Assembly: GCA_019188255.1 (NCBI GenBank)
Contig: JAETXT010000003.1
Location: forward strand, 5,890,001 to 5,954,000
DNA length: 64,000 bases
DNA from: Verticillium longisporum
Lineage: Eukaryota; Ascomycota; Sordariomycetes; Glomerellales; Plectosphaerellaceae
Reading direction: 5' to 3'
Shown here: positions 1 to 11,929 of the stretch, piece by piece
Numbering within the stretch: position 1 is the first letter of the stretch
How the letters are laid out: every line of letters begins with the position of its first letter
Notes under the pieces: generated by a model
The model's input: only the letters and a program-made list of their open reading frames with translations
What the model was told of the DNA's origin: nothing
The model's database searches: none
Program-made: the position numbers and the translations under genes

Positions 1-396
1 TCGCTGCCCTACCCCTTGTTCTCCCCCTGTTCCCCCTCATACCCCGCGTCGTCCTGGTCAATCACAACGCCCTGGATCTGCCTCCTATGAAATCTTTGCC
101 GCAACAGACCTTTGATCGCCTCGCAGAACATGGATCACTAATTCATCCACATAGCCCTCCTCTCAATCCATCGTACGCCAGACGCAGACTCTCCGATTCA
201 ATCCAACGTGTTGCCGCCAGATCTCTGCGCCCTGTCATCGAGCCTCTAACCCAGGCTGTCCCCTCCACAACCGCCCAACACGGCTACCCCGCGCTTCTCA
301 GCCTTTTTTCTTCCCTTCCGCTGCCCAATTCGCCTCACGGCTCGCGACCATCAACGATAGCATCACCACCGCGTAGTTTGGTGGCCTCTCTGCAAC
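1..396. other. Upstream region of the GSK3 gene
   Basis: No gene is recognised here. The stretch is pyrimidine-rich with C/T tracts, typical of a fungal promoter and 5' untranslated leader, and it runs directly into the start codon of the GSK3 gene at 397. Open frames through it do not resemble any protein. Confidence 0.5.
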
Positions 397-1876
397 ATGT
401 CTTCGAATCGCCCAAACGCCCTGCACAACCTCAGGATGGGGGTAAGATTTCAAGTGTCTTCTACGTCGAATACCGTGGATTAACAGCGCGCCGCAGAGGT
501 CATTCGCGAAAAGGTGCAAGACGGTGTCACTGGTGAGACCAGGGATTTGCAGTATACCCAGTGCAAGATTGTGGGCAACGGTTCCTTCGGCGTTGTCTTC
601 CAGACGAAGCTCTCCCCATCCGGGGAGGACGCTGCCATCAAGCGCGTTCTTCAAGACAAGAGATTCAAGGTCCGTGGACAGCTGCTGCCAAAGTCACAGC
701 GGTCGGTACGCTAACACTGGTGATCGTAGAACCGAGAGCTGCAAATCATGCGCATCGTTCGTCATCCCAACATTGTGCAGCTCAAGGCTTTTTACTACTC
801 GAACGGCGAGCGCGTAAGAACAGCTCACTTAAACCCTTTCACATCCAGGGCATTGACTGACGTACGGTTTTAGAAAGACGAGGTGTACCTGAACCTCGTT
901 CAAGAATTCGTGCCTGAGACGGTCTACCGTGCTTCCCGTTTCTTCAACAAGATGAAGACGACCATGCCCAACCTCGAGGTCAAGCTCTATATTTACCAGC
1001 TCTTCCGCGCCCTGGCCTACATCCACTCTCAAGGCATCTGCCACCGCGATATCAAGCCCCAAAACCTGCTGCTGGATCCCACTTCTGGTATCCTGAAGCT
1101 GTGCGACTTTGGCAGCGCAAAGATTCTGGTGGAGAACGAGCCCAACGTGTCATACATCTGCTCTCGCTACTACCGCGCCCCCGAGCTCATCTTTGGTGCC
1201 ACCAACTACACCACCAAGATTGGTATGACTGCCACCATTTCTTCCCACGTGCAGCTCCAGGCTTGTTGTACTAACGCACAACAGATGTCTGGTCAACTGG
1301 CTGCGTCATGGCGGAGCTCATGCTCGGACAACCACTTTTCCCTGGCGAGTCGGGCATTGACCAGCTGGTAGAGATCATCAAGGTTCTGGGAACACCCACG
1401 AGGGAGCAGATCCGCACGATGAACCCAAACTATATGGAGCACAAGTTCCCGCAGATCAAGCCTCACCCCTTTGCCAAGGTGTTCCGAAAGGCCGACGCTC
1501 ACGCCATCGACCTGATTGCCCGTCTCCTCGAATATACTCCTACAGAGAGGCAAAGCGCCGTTGATGCCATGGTGCATCCGTTCTTCGACGAGTTGAGGGA
1601 CCCCAGCACTAAGCTGCCCGATTCGCGGCACCAGACCGGCACGGTGCGGGACCTGCCTCCTCTGTTCGACTTCACTCGTCATGGTAAGCTTTTTTATGAG
1701 TCTCGAGATTTCGTGGTTCGAATCAACTAACCGTCAATGCAGAACTCTCGATCCGACCGGACCTCAACGCTCAACTGGTGCCGGCTCACATCCGACCTAT
1801 CCTTGTTTCCAAGGGTCTCGATATCGATTCGTTCACACCATTGACGAAGCAGGAGATGCTCGCCAAGCTGGACTGA
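397..1876 (+). CDS. gsk3: Glycogen synthase kinase 3 (GSK3/shaggy family)
   Basis: Serine/threonine kinase of the CMGC group that phosphorylates primed substrates. Six exons are inferred: 397-441, 487-669, 730-813, 874-1222, 1285-1683 and 1743-1876, giving 397 residues, the usual length of fungal GSK3. Visible motifs are the glycine loop [10 protein letters not shown] (residues about 44-53), the ATP lysine in AAIK (Lys67), HRDIKPQN (161-168), CDFGSAK (181-187) and the activation-loop tyrosine in [12 protein letters not shown] (Tyr198). The last exon gives the conserved tail ending in KQEMLAKLD. The intron 1 acceptor is slightly uncertain: 486 keeps the frame, adding three residues before the conserved EVIREKV. 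No damage is seen in this gene. Identification as GSK3 is very secure; the exact first exon is less so. Confidence 0.96.
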
Positions 1877-2935
1877 AGCAAGCACAGGCCATCTATGAGA
1901 CGTTGCACTACCACATACCCGCCTACGGGCCGTTTGTGGTCACGGCCCGGGGTGATCTGCTAGCCTACACACAACCTATTCAAGTCCACGCCCAGCAGCA
2001 GTAGCACGACACCCCCAGCAAAGTCGGGCCACATGATGATTAGATACGATGAGGATGACCTCTAGAAGCAGGTTGGCGTCAGACGCTTGAGGAATAGGAA
2101 ACTGGTCGGCGTGGGGAGTATGCAAAATGGATGGGGCACAAGCGTGGTCTGGGTATTGCTGCGGTTCGAATCCCGCTGACAAAAAGAGAGACCGGGCCGG
2201 AGAAGAAGACTCAATTGTTGAGAGCACCACTTGCGCGCCACGGGAAGGCTGCATTGCTGCATACCCAAAGGGAATCAGGGATTAGACCACATGTTGATGC
2301 ATGACTGAGATGGTTGGCTGGCTGCTGCTCTGTTGTTTACCCGCGTTACAAGTAAAAATGGGCTTCATTGCCTTCCCCGCCGCGTACGGGATGGCACAAT
2401 CAATGTATGGTCTTGGTCTGGATGGCTTGGCTTGTTGTTTCTCCATACTCGATCAACTTCACGTCATTGCTGGTGTTTACGACCTGCTGTCCAGGGCAGG
2501 CTTCTCATTTGATTCGTTCGTTTCAGCAACGGCTTGCTCGGGAATCGCTCATGTGGTTTTGGAAAAAAGTCTCGTACATGTTGGCGCTACATCTGTGATG
2601 TCTGCGAACGTATCGTTGGGTATTTGACCGCAGAAGGCCTAAGTGAGCATTATCTCATGTGACCCATATTTTTCGACCAATCATGCAGGGCAAAGCAGGT
2701 ACCGACACTGACACGCGCTAGGGAGCAACGACTCGAGCTCCAGCTCAATTCGCTACTGCAAGAGCAATCGCGACAAGACCTTTTGGCCTATTAACCCACC
2801 TGCCTACCTTACCTTATCCCCTCCCGGTCGCACGACTTTCCCACATCTCTTCAACAACACCGTCGAAACCAATCTGCGACGCAACGACTCGTATCAACTC
2901 CATCGAAACGCCTTCTTCTCCGAAACAGACTCGCA
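1877..2935. other. Intergenic region between gsk3 and cbp80
   Basis: About 1.06 kb without a recognisable gene. It must hold the gsk3 3' UTR and the promoter and leader of the cap-binding protein gene. A 108-codon open frame at 2301-2627 is hydrophobic but matches nothing I know. CT-rich sequence just before 2936 fits a fungal leader. Confidence 0.5.
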
Positions 2936-5438
2936 ATGGGTGATTATGACCGGCGACGCAATGGAGGCGGCGGTGGTGGCGGCGGGCACAATCGCAAACG
3001 CCGCTACCGCGAGGACGACGAGCAAGATTATCGCCAACAACGCCGACGCCACGAACCCCCTCCGCTCCCTGTCAGGATTCGTAAGCAGCTCCTGAACATC
3101 GCGGAGTCGCCTCTGCGTCGATGGCACGAGGAGGTCCAGTCCATTGCCCATATCGTGGCCGACAATACAGATGACACGGAACTGCGCGAAAACTTCATCG
3201 ACTTGGTACTCCAGCTTGCCGTTGAGCAGCCCTTGAAGACTCCATTCACCGCCGCGGTCATCCTGTTCATCAACACCTTACGCCCAGAGATTGTGGAGGA
3301 TATCCTGGGCAGGCTCAGCATTGCCACGGAGACGAAGATCAGAGAAGGTCACTGGAGGGATGCCAAGTTGCTGCTCAAGCTCTTTGCCTGCCTGCAGAGC
3401 TGCTTGGGGGGCGATGGCATTTTCCCCATCCTAGAGGAACTGCTTGGGCGAGCGCTGGATCTGCAGACTGCCAGCTCGGAAGACGTAAGTTTTCTTTTTC
3501 CACATTACGTTGAGGAAGGTGCATCGGCTGACGATGATAGACGATTGGTACCGAGCTCGTCAAAATCATCCTTCTTACAATCCCATACATCATGGCAGCA
3601 CACCCAGAGCAGTGGCAGCACAAGGCTGCTCAACTCATGGGTAGCACCGAGATCATTGCTTCCGAGCCGCACCCGCTCCAAGCCTTGATTGACCCGTTCC
3701 TTCTCGAGGCTGAGGCTGCGGCCACGGGCTCCGCAAGCATCATCAGCCTGTTGCAGCGCCAGCTTCAATCCGAGGCTTCTGATGGGTGGAAACTGGCTTG
3801 CCTGCCTCGGCCGTGGGAGATGCCTCTGGAGGAGATCGAGGCCATGGAGAAGCTCGAGAACGCCACGAAGCACGACCTGCCAGTTATCACTGTTCCCGAA
3901 AAGGTCATTGCTGGGCCACAGCCTCTCTTTCCCGAGGTGCACTTTTCCGTCTATGCCGATCAGGACATTCCTTCTGTGCCGCCGGTCACCGACATTGCCT
4001 CTTCTCTGATCAGAGATGCGCTCGTGGACACGATCAACATTCTTGACTTCAACCGCAATGCCACGGCTAGGTTCTTGGTCGATGTTGACTGCTACTTTTC
4101 GGATTCCACGTTCGTGAAGCGTGCCACACCGTTCGACCGACTGCGAGATATTCCTTCTGGAAGATCCACGTGGAAACCAGAGGACGTCGCCGTGGACGCC
4201 GTTTTCTCTCAGCTGCATCAATTGCCCGCAGCGGAGCACAAGCTCGTTTATTATCACAGTGTCCTCACCGAGGCGTGCAAGCAGGCTCCTGCCGCTATCG
4301 CGCCGAGCCTGGGACGTGCCATCCGCTTTCTGTATCACGCCCAGAGCCAGATGGACTTGGAACTGAGCAACAGGTTCCTTGACTGGTTCGCGCACCACCT
4401 GAGCAACTTTGGCTTCACGTGGAAATGGACCGAATGGGTCAATGACGTGTTCTTGCCTGATATTCACCCGTCCAAGGCGTTCATCAGAGGTGCCCTCGAC
4501 AAGGAAATCAGGTTGAGCTTTGCTCAGCGCATCAAGAACACGCTTCCCGAAGAATACCAGAGCTTGATCTCATCTGACACGGAGAAGGACGTCCCCGACT
4601 TCAAGTTCTCAGACGAGAGTGAGTAGCCAGGTGGCAACGTATCCCCCATTAACCGGAAATCGCTAACTACTTCGCAGCCACGCCGTTCTCTGCCGAGGGC
4701 CGAGAGCTAGCGGCACTCCTCAAGCGCAAGGTGCCTGACGAAGAGTTCCAACCCGTGCTCGACCGAATCCATGCGGCCGCGACGGAGCATAGCTTGGACG
4801 CGCTGGTCACCAGCACAGATGTGTTCGTCACGGCTGTCTGCTGGGTCGGCTCCAAATCCCTGAGCCACGTGCTGGCGTGCATTGAGCGTGTTAAGGACCG
4901 CTTGTTGGACATTGGTGCCGCGTCGGAAGCGGCTCGCGCGCAAATCATCACCGCCGTCATGGCGTACTGGCGAGCGCAACCGGGCGTTGCCATCTCAATC
5001 ATCGAGAAGCTGCTCAACTACTCCATCTTGACGCCTTTATCGGTTATTGAATGGTCGCTCGTCTACAACCACAGCGAGCGCGAGGGCGATGCACTGGCCG
5101 AGGCGCATGTTTTCGAGCTCGTGTCCAACACCGTGACCAAGGTGACGGGCCGCGTTCGTCAGATCATGACTGCTCCGGAACTCGATGCGGATGCTGAGGC
5201 AAGTAAGGAGCTCGACAAGAAAGCCATGAGAGACTTGTTCTCATCGCTCAAAGATGCTCTGTCAAGCTGGAAGGCGGGAATCAAGGATGAAATGTTGGAC
5301 GAGCCCGACAGTGAAGAGCGCAAGGCTCATCTTCAGCGCTGGGGCGCGCGCTGGCTGCGTGTGTTTGAGCGCAAGTCAGCCATCGAAGAGGCATTCTTGT
5401 TGGACATCCAGAACACAGTCCAAAATCTGTCAGAGTAG
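2936..5438 (+). CDS. cbp80: Nuclear cap-binding complex large subunit (Cbp80/Ncbp1)
   Basis: Large subunit of the nuclear cap-binding complex, which with Cbp20 binds the m7G cap of new RNA polymerase II transcripts and links capping to splicing, export and decay. Three exons are inferred (2936-3484, 3541-4618, 4678-5438), 795 residues. The N-terminus is a basic Arg/Gly-rich tail with a poly-Gly run, followed from about residue 45 by the first MIF4G helical domain; two further MIF4G-like helical segments follow, as in human NCBP1. Family landmarks include the KLVYYHSVLTEACK and FTWKWTEW segments in the middle and SIIEKLLNYSILTPLSVIEW in the third domain. Both splice junctions keep frame. No truncation is seen. 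Confidence 0.93.
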
Positions 5439-5993
5439 CCAGTCGAGACGGTCCCGGTTGAAGAAGGCAACAAGACAGAGGCACTTGGTGTAGGAGGGAG
5501 GTTTCTCGATCGGCGAGCGAAGTATGCGTATGCTAGGACCTGGAACCGGGTAAAATTTATACGTGTGCTATGTACGATGAGGTATTGAGCTAGGCCGGTA
5601 GCTATCCAAATTTTGCTCAGGTCAATGTTCTCAGGTGGAAGATAGACATGGATGAGGCATACATGCTGTGATGAACTTGACCGAGGCGATGATGGGCCAT
5701 GATGGAAAAGGGCGGGGCATACTCAGCCTTGCCACTCAACCGGCGCTGTGATTGGACATGAACTCACTGGTGGGGGTGGAGATGGCTGCAAGGCTGACAA
5801 CAATTTTCTTCAAAAAATATCCAGATCACTTCTGCATTGAGATACCCACCCAAGCATCCAGCAGACGACTCGACCAACAACATTCGCTGCCCACTCGCCC
5901 AAATTTACACACTCGAATCAGAGCCGCACTATCTGCAGAATCCCAAGCCCAAGAACAAGCCACTCACACGGTTCCAGGCCCTGCGTATCCGAC
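5439..5993. other. Intergenic region between cbp80 and ytm1
   Basis: A 555-bp spacer between two genes on the same strand. No coding signal is seen. It holds the cbp80 3' end and the ytm1 promoter. Confidence 0.5.
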
Positions 5994-7501
5994 ATGGAGT
6001 CCACCGCGGCTCAGGTGAAGGTTAACTTCACCACCACCCATGAAGACCTACAGCTGCCTGAGAACAAGAGGCAACTTCTCGTGCCGTCCGGTCAGTGAAC
6101 TTCGCACAAGAGAGGCCTGGAAGTGCACCTGAACTGACGAAAGCAGACATCAAGCGATATGGCCTCTCCCGTATTGTCAACTCGGAGTCTATGCTCAACA
6201 CATCCGCCCCGGTCCCTCTCGACTTCCTTGTCAATGGCACGTTCCTCCGCACAACCCTCGAAGAGTACCTGCAGACCGAGGGACTTTCCTCCGAAACCAC
6301 CATCACGCTACAATACGTTCGCTCCCTGCTGCCGCCCACGTACGAGGCCTCGTTCCAGCATGACGATTGGGTTGCCTCGGTCGATGTCCTCTCCGCCACC
6401 TCGGCCGCCGGCCGCTGGTCTGGCGACGACCTGATCCAGGGCCAGGACCGCATCCTCTCCGCCAGCTACGACGGTCTCGTCAGGATATGGGACGGGTCCG
6501 GCTCGGCGCTGGCCACCTCGGCGGCGGCCCGCGGTGGCGGTCACGCCAAGATGCTCACGTCGGCCAAGTTCCTGAGCTCGACACAGATCGCATCCGCCGG
6601 TCTCGACCAGAAGATTGTCGTCTGGAAGTACACCGAGGCAGCGGACCGGCTGTCGGGCGAGCTCAAGCCGACGCTCGAGCTGCACGGGCACAAGCAGAAG
6701 ATCAACAGCCTCGCGGCCCACGGCCCCTCGAAGCGGCTCCTGACGGCGTCCAACGACGGCACCGTCGGCCTCTGGCTCGCGTCGAAGAAGGCCGCCGACG
6801 CCGACGCCGAGGACATACCGGCGACGCACACGGCCAAGCGCGCGCGCGTCGCCTCGTCCGTGACGGTGCCGCAAAAGGCGCCGCTCGCGCTCATCGCCGC
6901 GCACGGCGACGCCGCCGCGACGGCGGCCGCCTTCCACCCGACGGACGCGACCGTCGCCTACTCGGCCTCGACCGACCACACGCTCCGCACGCTCGACCTG
7001 ACGACGGCGCGCGTCGTCTCGACCCTGACGACCCTCCACCCGCTCCTCGCCCTCGCGCCGCTGCCGCGCAGCGCCCACGCCCTCGTCGCCGCCGCCTCGG
7101 CCGCCCGCCACGTCACCCTCCTCGACCCCCGCGCCGCCGCCGCCCAGACGTCGGTCCTCACCCTCCGCGGCCACGCCAACATGGTCTCGGCCCTCGCCCC
7201 GGCCCCGGACAACGACTACTCGCTCGTCTCGGCCAGCCACGACGGCACCTGCAAGGTCTGGGACCTGCGCAGCGTGCGGCCCGCCACCCGCGACGAGGGC
7301 GGCGCTGCTGCCGGTGGCGGCAGGGTCTGCGGGCCCCTCTACACCGTCGCGCGCGGGGCGCTCGGCGGGCGCCGGGCGCCCCCCGGCGGCGAGGGCGTCA
7401 AGGTCTTTGACGTTGCGTGGGATGCCACGTGGGGCATCGTCAGCGGTGGCGAGGACAAGAAGGTCCAGATCAACAGGGGGCGGGACTTGCTGTCGCAGTA
7501 A
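5994..7501 (+). CDS. ytm1: Ribosome biogenesis protein Ytm1 (WDR12 homologue)
   Basis: WD40 protein of the Nop7-Erb1-Ytm1 (PeBoW) complex, needed for 60S subunit maturation in the nucleolus. Two exons, 5994-6090 and 6147-7501, give 483 residues. The N-terminal 90 or so residues form the NLE/ubiquitin-like domain (VKVNFTT..., VPLDFLVNGTFLRTTLEEYL), which in the family contacts the Rea1 MIDAS domain. A seven-bladed WD40 propeller follows, with recognisable GQDRILSASYDGLVRIWD, SASTDHTLRTLDL, SASHDGTCKVWDLR and SGGEDKKVQI blades. Roughly 6600-7420 is extremely G+C-rich, with nearly every third codon position G or C and long Ala-rich loops; this creates long but meaningless open frames on other strands and phases. 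Start chosen at 5994 because the exon gives the conserved beta strand. Confidence 0.93.
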
Positions 7502-7781
7502 ATAGAATGTTTGCAGTCAGAGGCGAAAGCGGACGGGTGCGATCAGGGGAGAGCGAATGAGGTAGGGAACAAAAAAAAAAGTCAAAAATTGGATGGCGCC
7601 CCCCTTGTTGATAGACTTGCAGAGGAATATACCCCCGGTCATGCATCTTCCTTGCTGCTCTGCTCTGTCTACTTGGCCGTCAAGGTCAGGATAGGTCGTC
7701 ACATGTACTTCATCCGTCGCAGGCCTTAAACTCCATCCCACAACAAGACCGCCCCTCCGCCCCTCGACCCCGAAGGACCCC

Positions 7782-10700
7782 CTACGTCTGCCACGTGTAC
7801 TCGCTCAGCGCCAACATCTTCTCCCCCATCTGCCGCTTGGCTGCGGCGGCGACGCCCCTCTCCGGATTGGCAAGCTGCTCGCTGAAGCACAGCTCCATGA
7901 GCGCCTTGAGCTCGTCATACGAGAATCGGAGCCTCCTCTCCTCCTCGTCCGGCTCGCCGTCAGCCTCGGCCTCGCCGGCCTCCTTGTCGGCCTTGGCCTT
8001 AGCCACGACCCCGTCGGGGCCCTTCTCAAAGAGGGCAAAATACTCGGCGGCGCGTCGCAGGTCGACTCCTTCCTCGACATTCTTGAGGTTCTGCTGCAGC
8101 ACGAGAATATTGAGCTGCATGCGGCCGCAGCCGCGCCCGTTCATGGGGGACGCGAGCGGGGCGTTGCCGACGAGGTAGGCGTCGATGAGACGGCCGAGAC
8201 CGGTGCGGACGAAGCGCGACTCGGGGGCGCGGAGGTGGCGCGTGATCGTCTCGTCGTAGGTCATGACGTCGGCGTTGAGTTTGAGGACCTGCGGGTCGGG
8301 CTCGTTGACCTCCTGGTCGAGGAGATAGGGGGCTGACGTCGAGGGTGTGAGGGCCGTGTGGAGGGAGTAGATGATCTGGGCGCGCGCCTCGAGATGAAGA
8401 GTCAGGAGGGCCGTGTTGGCGAGCTCCTCGAAGGAGGAGACGATACCATCGAAGGCTCTGTGGGAAGATAGTCAGCAAAAGAAAGACATTGAGAAGGGAT
8501 CGGCGCAGGGAGTCACTGACTGGACGGTATCCTGAGTCATCGGGAGGTACACAGGACAGTCCTCACTTGTGACCTTGTTCGTGTCGTTCATCAAGGTCCA
8601 GCGCTTGCCCGACTGGCGAGGCAGATTCGGCCGCGTCGAATCAATATCGTGTTGGGTAATGTGCCGCAGACCCGAGATCTTGACGGCCAACCACTTCATG
8701 CTAGTATATAGGAGGCAGATGGATGATATCGTATCCTTGTCCTGCAAAATATCACTGAGCTCCGTCTTCTGATTGTTTGTGTAGGCGATCAGCTGCCCGA
8801 TTTCCTTATCCATCAGGGCAGTGTCTGTTGTCTCGGAGGCCCAGATGCCCTTGATCGTCTCATTGATCTGGCTGGGCTCAAGTGCGAGCTTGGCCGCGAG
8901 TCGCAGTGTCTGTGTGTCCGCGGCAGTCTCCTGCGCCTTGCTGACGAGGGACTTGAACCAGCCGAAGCACCGATCATAGTACCTCATCATTTGCCGAATG
9001 ATCAGTGTGCTCAAGGCTTGATCGGGCGGTATGGTTGTGAGCATCTTGCAGAACGCCATGACAACAGTGAAGAAGGCCGTCGTGCCCTTGAAGACCGGCT
9101 TCCGCGCGACTTGCATCCATTCTTGATCTTGCGTGAATGAAGTCGTCTCGCCGAAGATGGTGTCGGCGAGTTTGCCCAATGTCTCATCCAGCTGCGGCTG
9201 GAACACGTTCACCAGGAAGTTATCCAGGAAAGACGTCAGGGCGCTCGAAGCCAAGTCCGAACCAGGTGGGACAATAGTCCTCAAGCGCTGGAGGAAGACC
9301 AGTGTGGGTGGTAGCAACAGGCTCATGTTGAAGACGCTCGGCTCAACAAGCGATTTGTGGGTGCCAGAGCTGTTCTGTTTGCTCTCGTATCCGGCTGTTG
9401 CGCTCTTCCTTGGGTTGCCGCCGTCAATGTTGTTGGAGCGACCAATCGCCTTCTTGTCTGCGCCTGGCTTTCGACTGTCGGTCAAGCCGGGGACGGCAGC
9501 TCGGATGATGCCTTCCAGAGCCTCATACTCGGTGACCATGTCGACCGACTTGGGATCCGCTTCGGCAAACTTGAACAGGTGCTCACGCGCGACATCCTTC
9601 TTGCCATTCATATTCGAGCCCAGTTTTGGTGACGAGCTGAACTGGTAAACGTCGGCGTCCGTCGTGACATAGTTGTGTAGGAGCGATCGAATCTCGTTCT
9701 GATACAGGTTCCACAGCTCCTTGAAGCTGCCAAGCAGCGCGCTATTATTACCGGCGCCCTCGCGGCGGATGAGCGCCTTGATTGATTCGTGAAATATGCG
9801 GTGTCCCTCGGCAATGGCCTCAAACTTGCCATACAAGGCCCATAACAAGTCGTAGATGACGTCTGCCCGCATCTGGGTTTCTCGGTTCCCGTAAATGTGA
9901 AGACCCTCAGAGTTTACGGCTGCACCCCGTAGTGAGCTCGGGTGTCGCTGGTCCACCTCGTTGATGGTCTCGTTGACGATGCCGAACAGCTCGACAGGCA
10001 TCCTCTGTTTAAGAATGTCGACGGCCGTCTCCAACCGTCCGAGCTTGTTCAAGGACTCGACGAGAAGCCCGACATAGGTGAATGTGTCGGCCTCTGGGTT
10101 CTTGGCTGGGTCCTCCGTCGCCGGCCGCTCAAGATCCATGCCCTCCAGACATGATTGGAAGAGCGGAATGGCCGTCGCATCCGTGTAGGCATCATTAAAG
10201 GCGCCTTGTGTCTTGGCGAGACTCTGCCACCGCTCCTGGCAATAGGGTGACTTGAGATAAAGATGCTCGTGTAGTTCTTCGACGAGGATGTCCATCAATG
10301 CCGAGTCTTGGTTTGCCAGATAGTTCCTGAGGTCGCTCAGGGCGCCGATATCGTCCAGCTCGGGCTTGCGCAGCTTGCGCAGCGCGCTCTGCAGAATATC
10401 GACGGCGGACAGGAACCTCTTCTCGGAGATGCGGGCCTCGAGCTGGTCGGGGACGAGGCGGAGCTCCTCGAGCTCGTTGAGGCTGGTCAACAGCTCGTCG
10501 TAGGCCTGCGACGTGGCGGACAATTTCTTGAGCTCGGGATCGGTGGAGCAGAGGCTGACCTTGGACGAGGCCAGCGACTCCTTCAGGGCGCGCACCCTCT
10601 TTTGTGAGGCCTGTATGCTGCCCTGGATCTTGTGAAACGTGCCGATGGAACTGTTGAAGCCCTGGTGGTGCTCGTGGACGATGCCTTTGAGCGAGCTCTG

Positions 10701-11102
10701 GAGATAGTCGTGGGTCTCCTGGAAGTTGCGGTATTCGTGGGCGCGGCCGACGGAGCTCGTGTCGAGCAGTTGCAGGGCGAGCTGGACGGGGATGCAGTCG
10801 GTCTGGCACATGGAGGGCCACTCGCGCTTGATGAGCTCGAGGACTTGGGCGATCTGGCGCTCGGCGTTCGTCTCGGGTTGCATGCGCTCCTGGCGAACAG
10901 GCGGCGGGACGTTTCGAGAGGCGGCCTGCGGGGGCGGCGTCCTGTAGGCCACGGTCTGCTGGGACGGCGAGCCGTAGCGGCCGCTGTTCGAGTAGCCGTC
11001 GCCGTAGGGGTCGTAGTCGCCCTGCTGGTCCTCCTGCGGTGGCGCTTCGAAGTTGCCATAGCCGTTGCCATTGGGGTAGGGGCTCCCGTACCGGTTCGAC
11101 AT
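7782..11102 (-). CDS. sec8: Exocyst complex component Sec8 (EXOC4)
   Basis: Subunit of the octameric exocyst that tethers secretory vesicles at sites of polarised growth such as the hyphal tip. Two exons on the minus strand (11102-8521 and 8457-7782, intron 8458-8520) give 1085 residues, matching the family. The first 80 or so residues are a low-complexity Tyr/Gly/Asn-rich tail. The Sec8 N-terminal domain begins at about residue 85 with LELIKREWPSMC and includes LQLLDTSSVGRAHEYRNF and coiled-coil heptads through about residue 210. The long C-terminal helical-rod region ends FSEQLANPERGVAAAAKRQM..., followed by YTWQT. Frame is intact throughout, including the junction reading VQ|AFDGIV. Confidence 0.95.
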
Positions 11103-11929
11103 GGCGGGAGACGGTTGAGCGAATGCGCTACGTGGATGGTGGCGGCTGGCGCATCGTCGGATGCAAGAGGGCAGTAGGGTGTGCTGCTCGGCGGCTGGCG
11201 GGATGGATGTGTCGAGCGATCAATCTGATCGAGGGAGCTACGAGTCGAGCGTCGTGAAGGGGTCGTGAGAAGGCGTAGGGCGAAGGAGTGTAGGTACCTA
11301 GGCTGAGCAGTTCAATTCACTCGAGCTCCATGTTCAGGTACCACAAGGCCCCCGTACCAGGTGGGTTATTCAGTGGGAAGTGGGAAAGTGCAGGCCAGCC
11401 ACCCCCGGACATGTTTCAGCGCAAATGGCCATTGGCCGCATTCTTGGTTTCATCGTCACCTGTGGCTGTGCTCCTACAGCACCTGGCCAGGCTATCTACA
11501 ATACCTACATAGGTACCTATACAAGGTACGCATGTGGTGGGGCATCTACGATGCTCATCTTTAATCCAGTTGACGCTTCATGGGTGACTGACCTAGTACT
11601 TAGTATACCGGAGAGGGGGAATGGCTGTCAATGGAGTAGAAACATGGTAGGTGCAGAATATATGCAATCTGCAAAATAAAAGAGAAAATACACAGCCCGA
11701 GTCATTCGTCGCGATAAACAGGTCCCAGGTACCAAAGTACCCCACACTTAGGTACCTTACTCCAGTGAGCTCCCTGACGTGTTCCCCAACAGTCAGTGTC
11801 TTCACGTCTTACCTAAGATGCCTCGACTGGACACTCAGATGAGCTTCGACGGTTACACAGCGTGCTGTCGGCACTACCTAAGGTACACAACTACAGGCAT
11901 TGAAGCGTCTGTGAGGCGCAACATCAACC
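11103..11929. other. Divergent promoter region between sec8 and rai1
   Basis: An 827-bp region between two divergently transcribed genes. It holds several short GGTACCTA-like words (about 11292, 11510, 11752) and no supportable gene. It presumably carries both promoters. Confidence 0.5.

Noticed and set aside
2150..2185. GGTTCGAATCC box suggesting a second tRNA gene
   Set aside because: The flanking bases do not form a T stem, and no acceptor or anticodon stem can be drawn upstream.
6308..7410. Long antisense and alternative-phase open frames over ytm1 (310 and 347 codons)
   Set aside because: They arise from the extreme third-position G+C of ytm1, consist of Arg/Gly/Ala/Pro repeats and show no family features, while the ytm1 frame is a complete WD40 protein.
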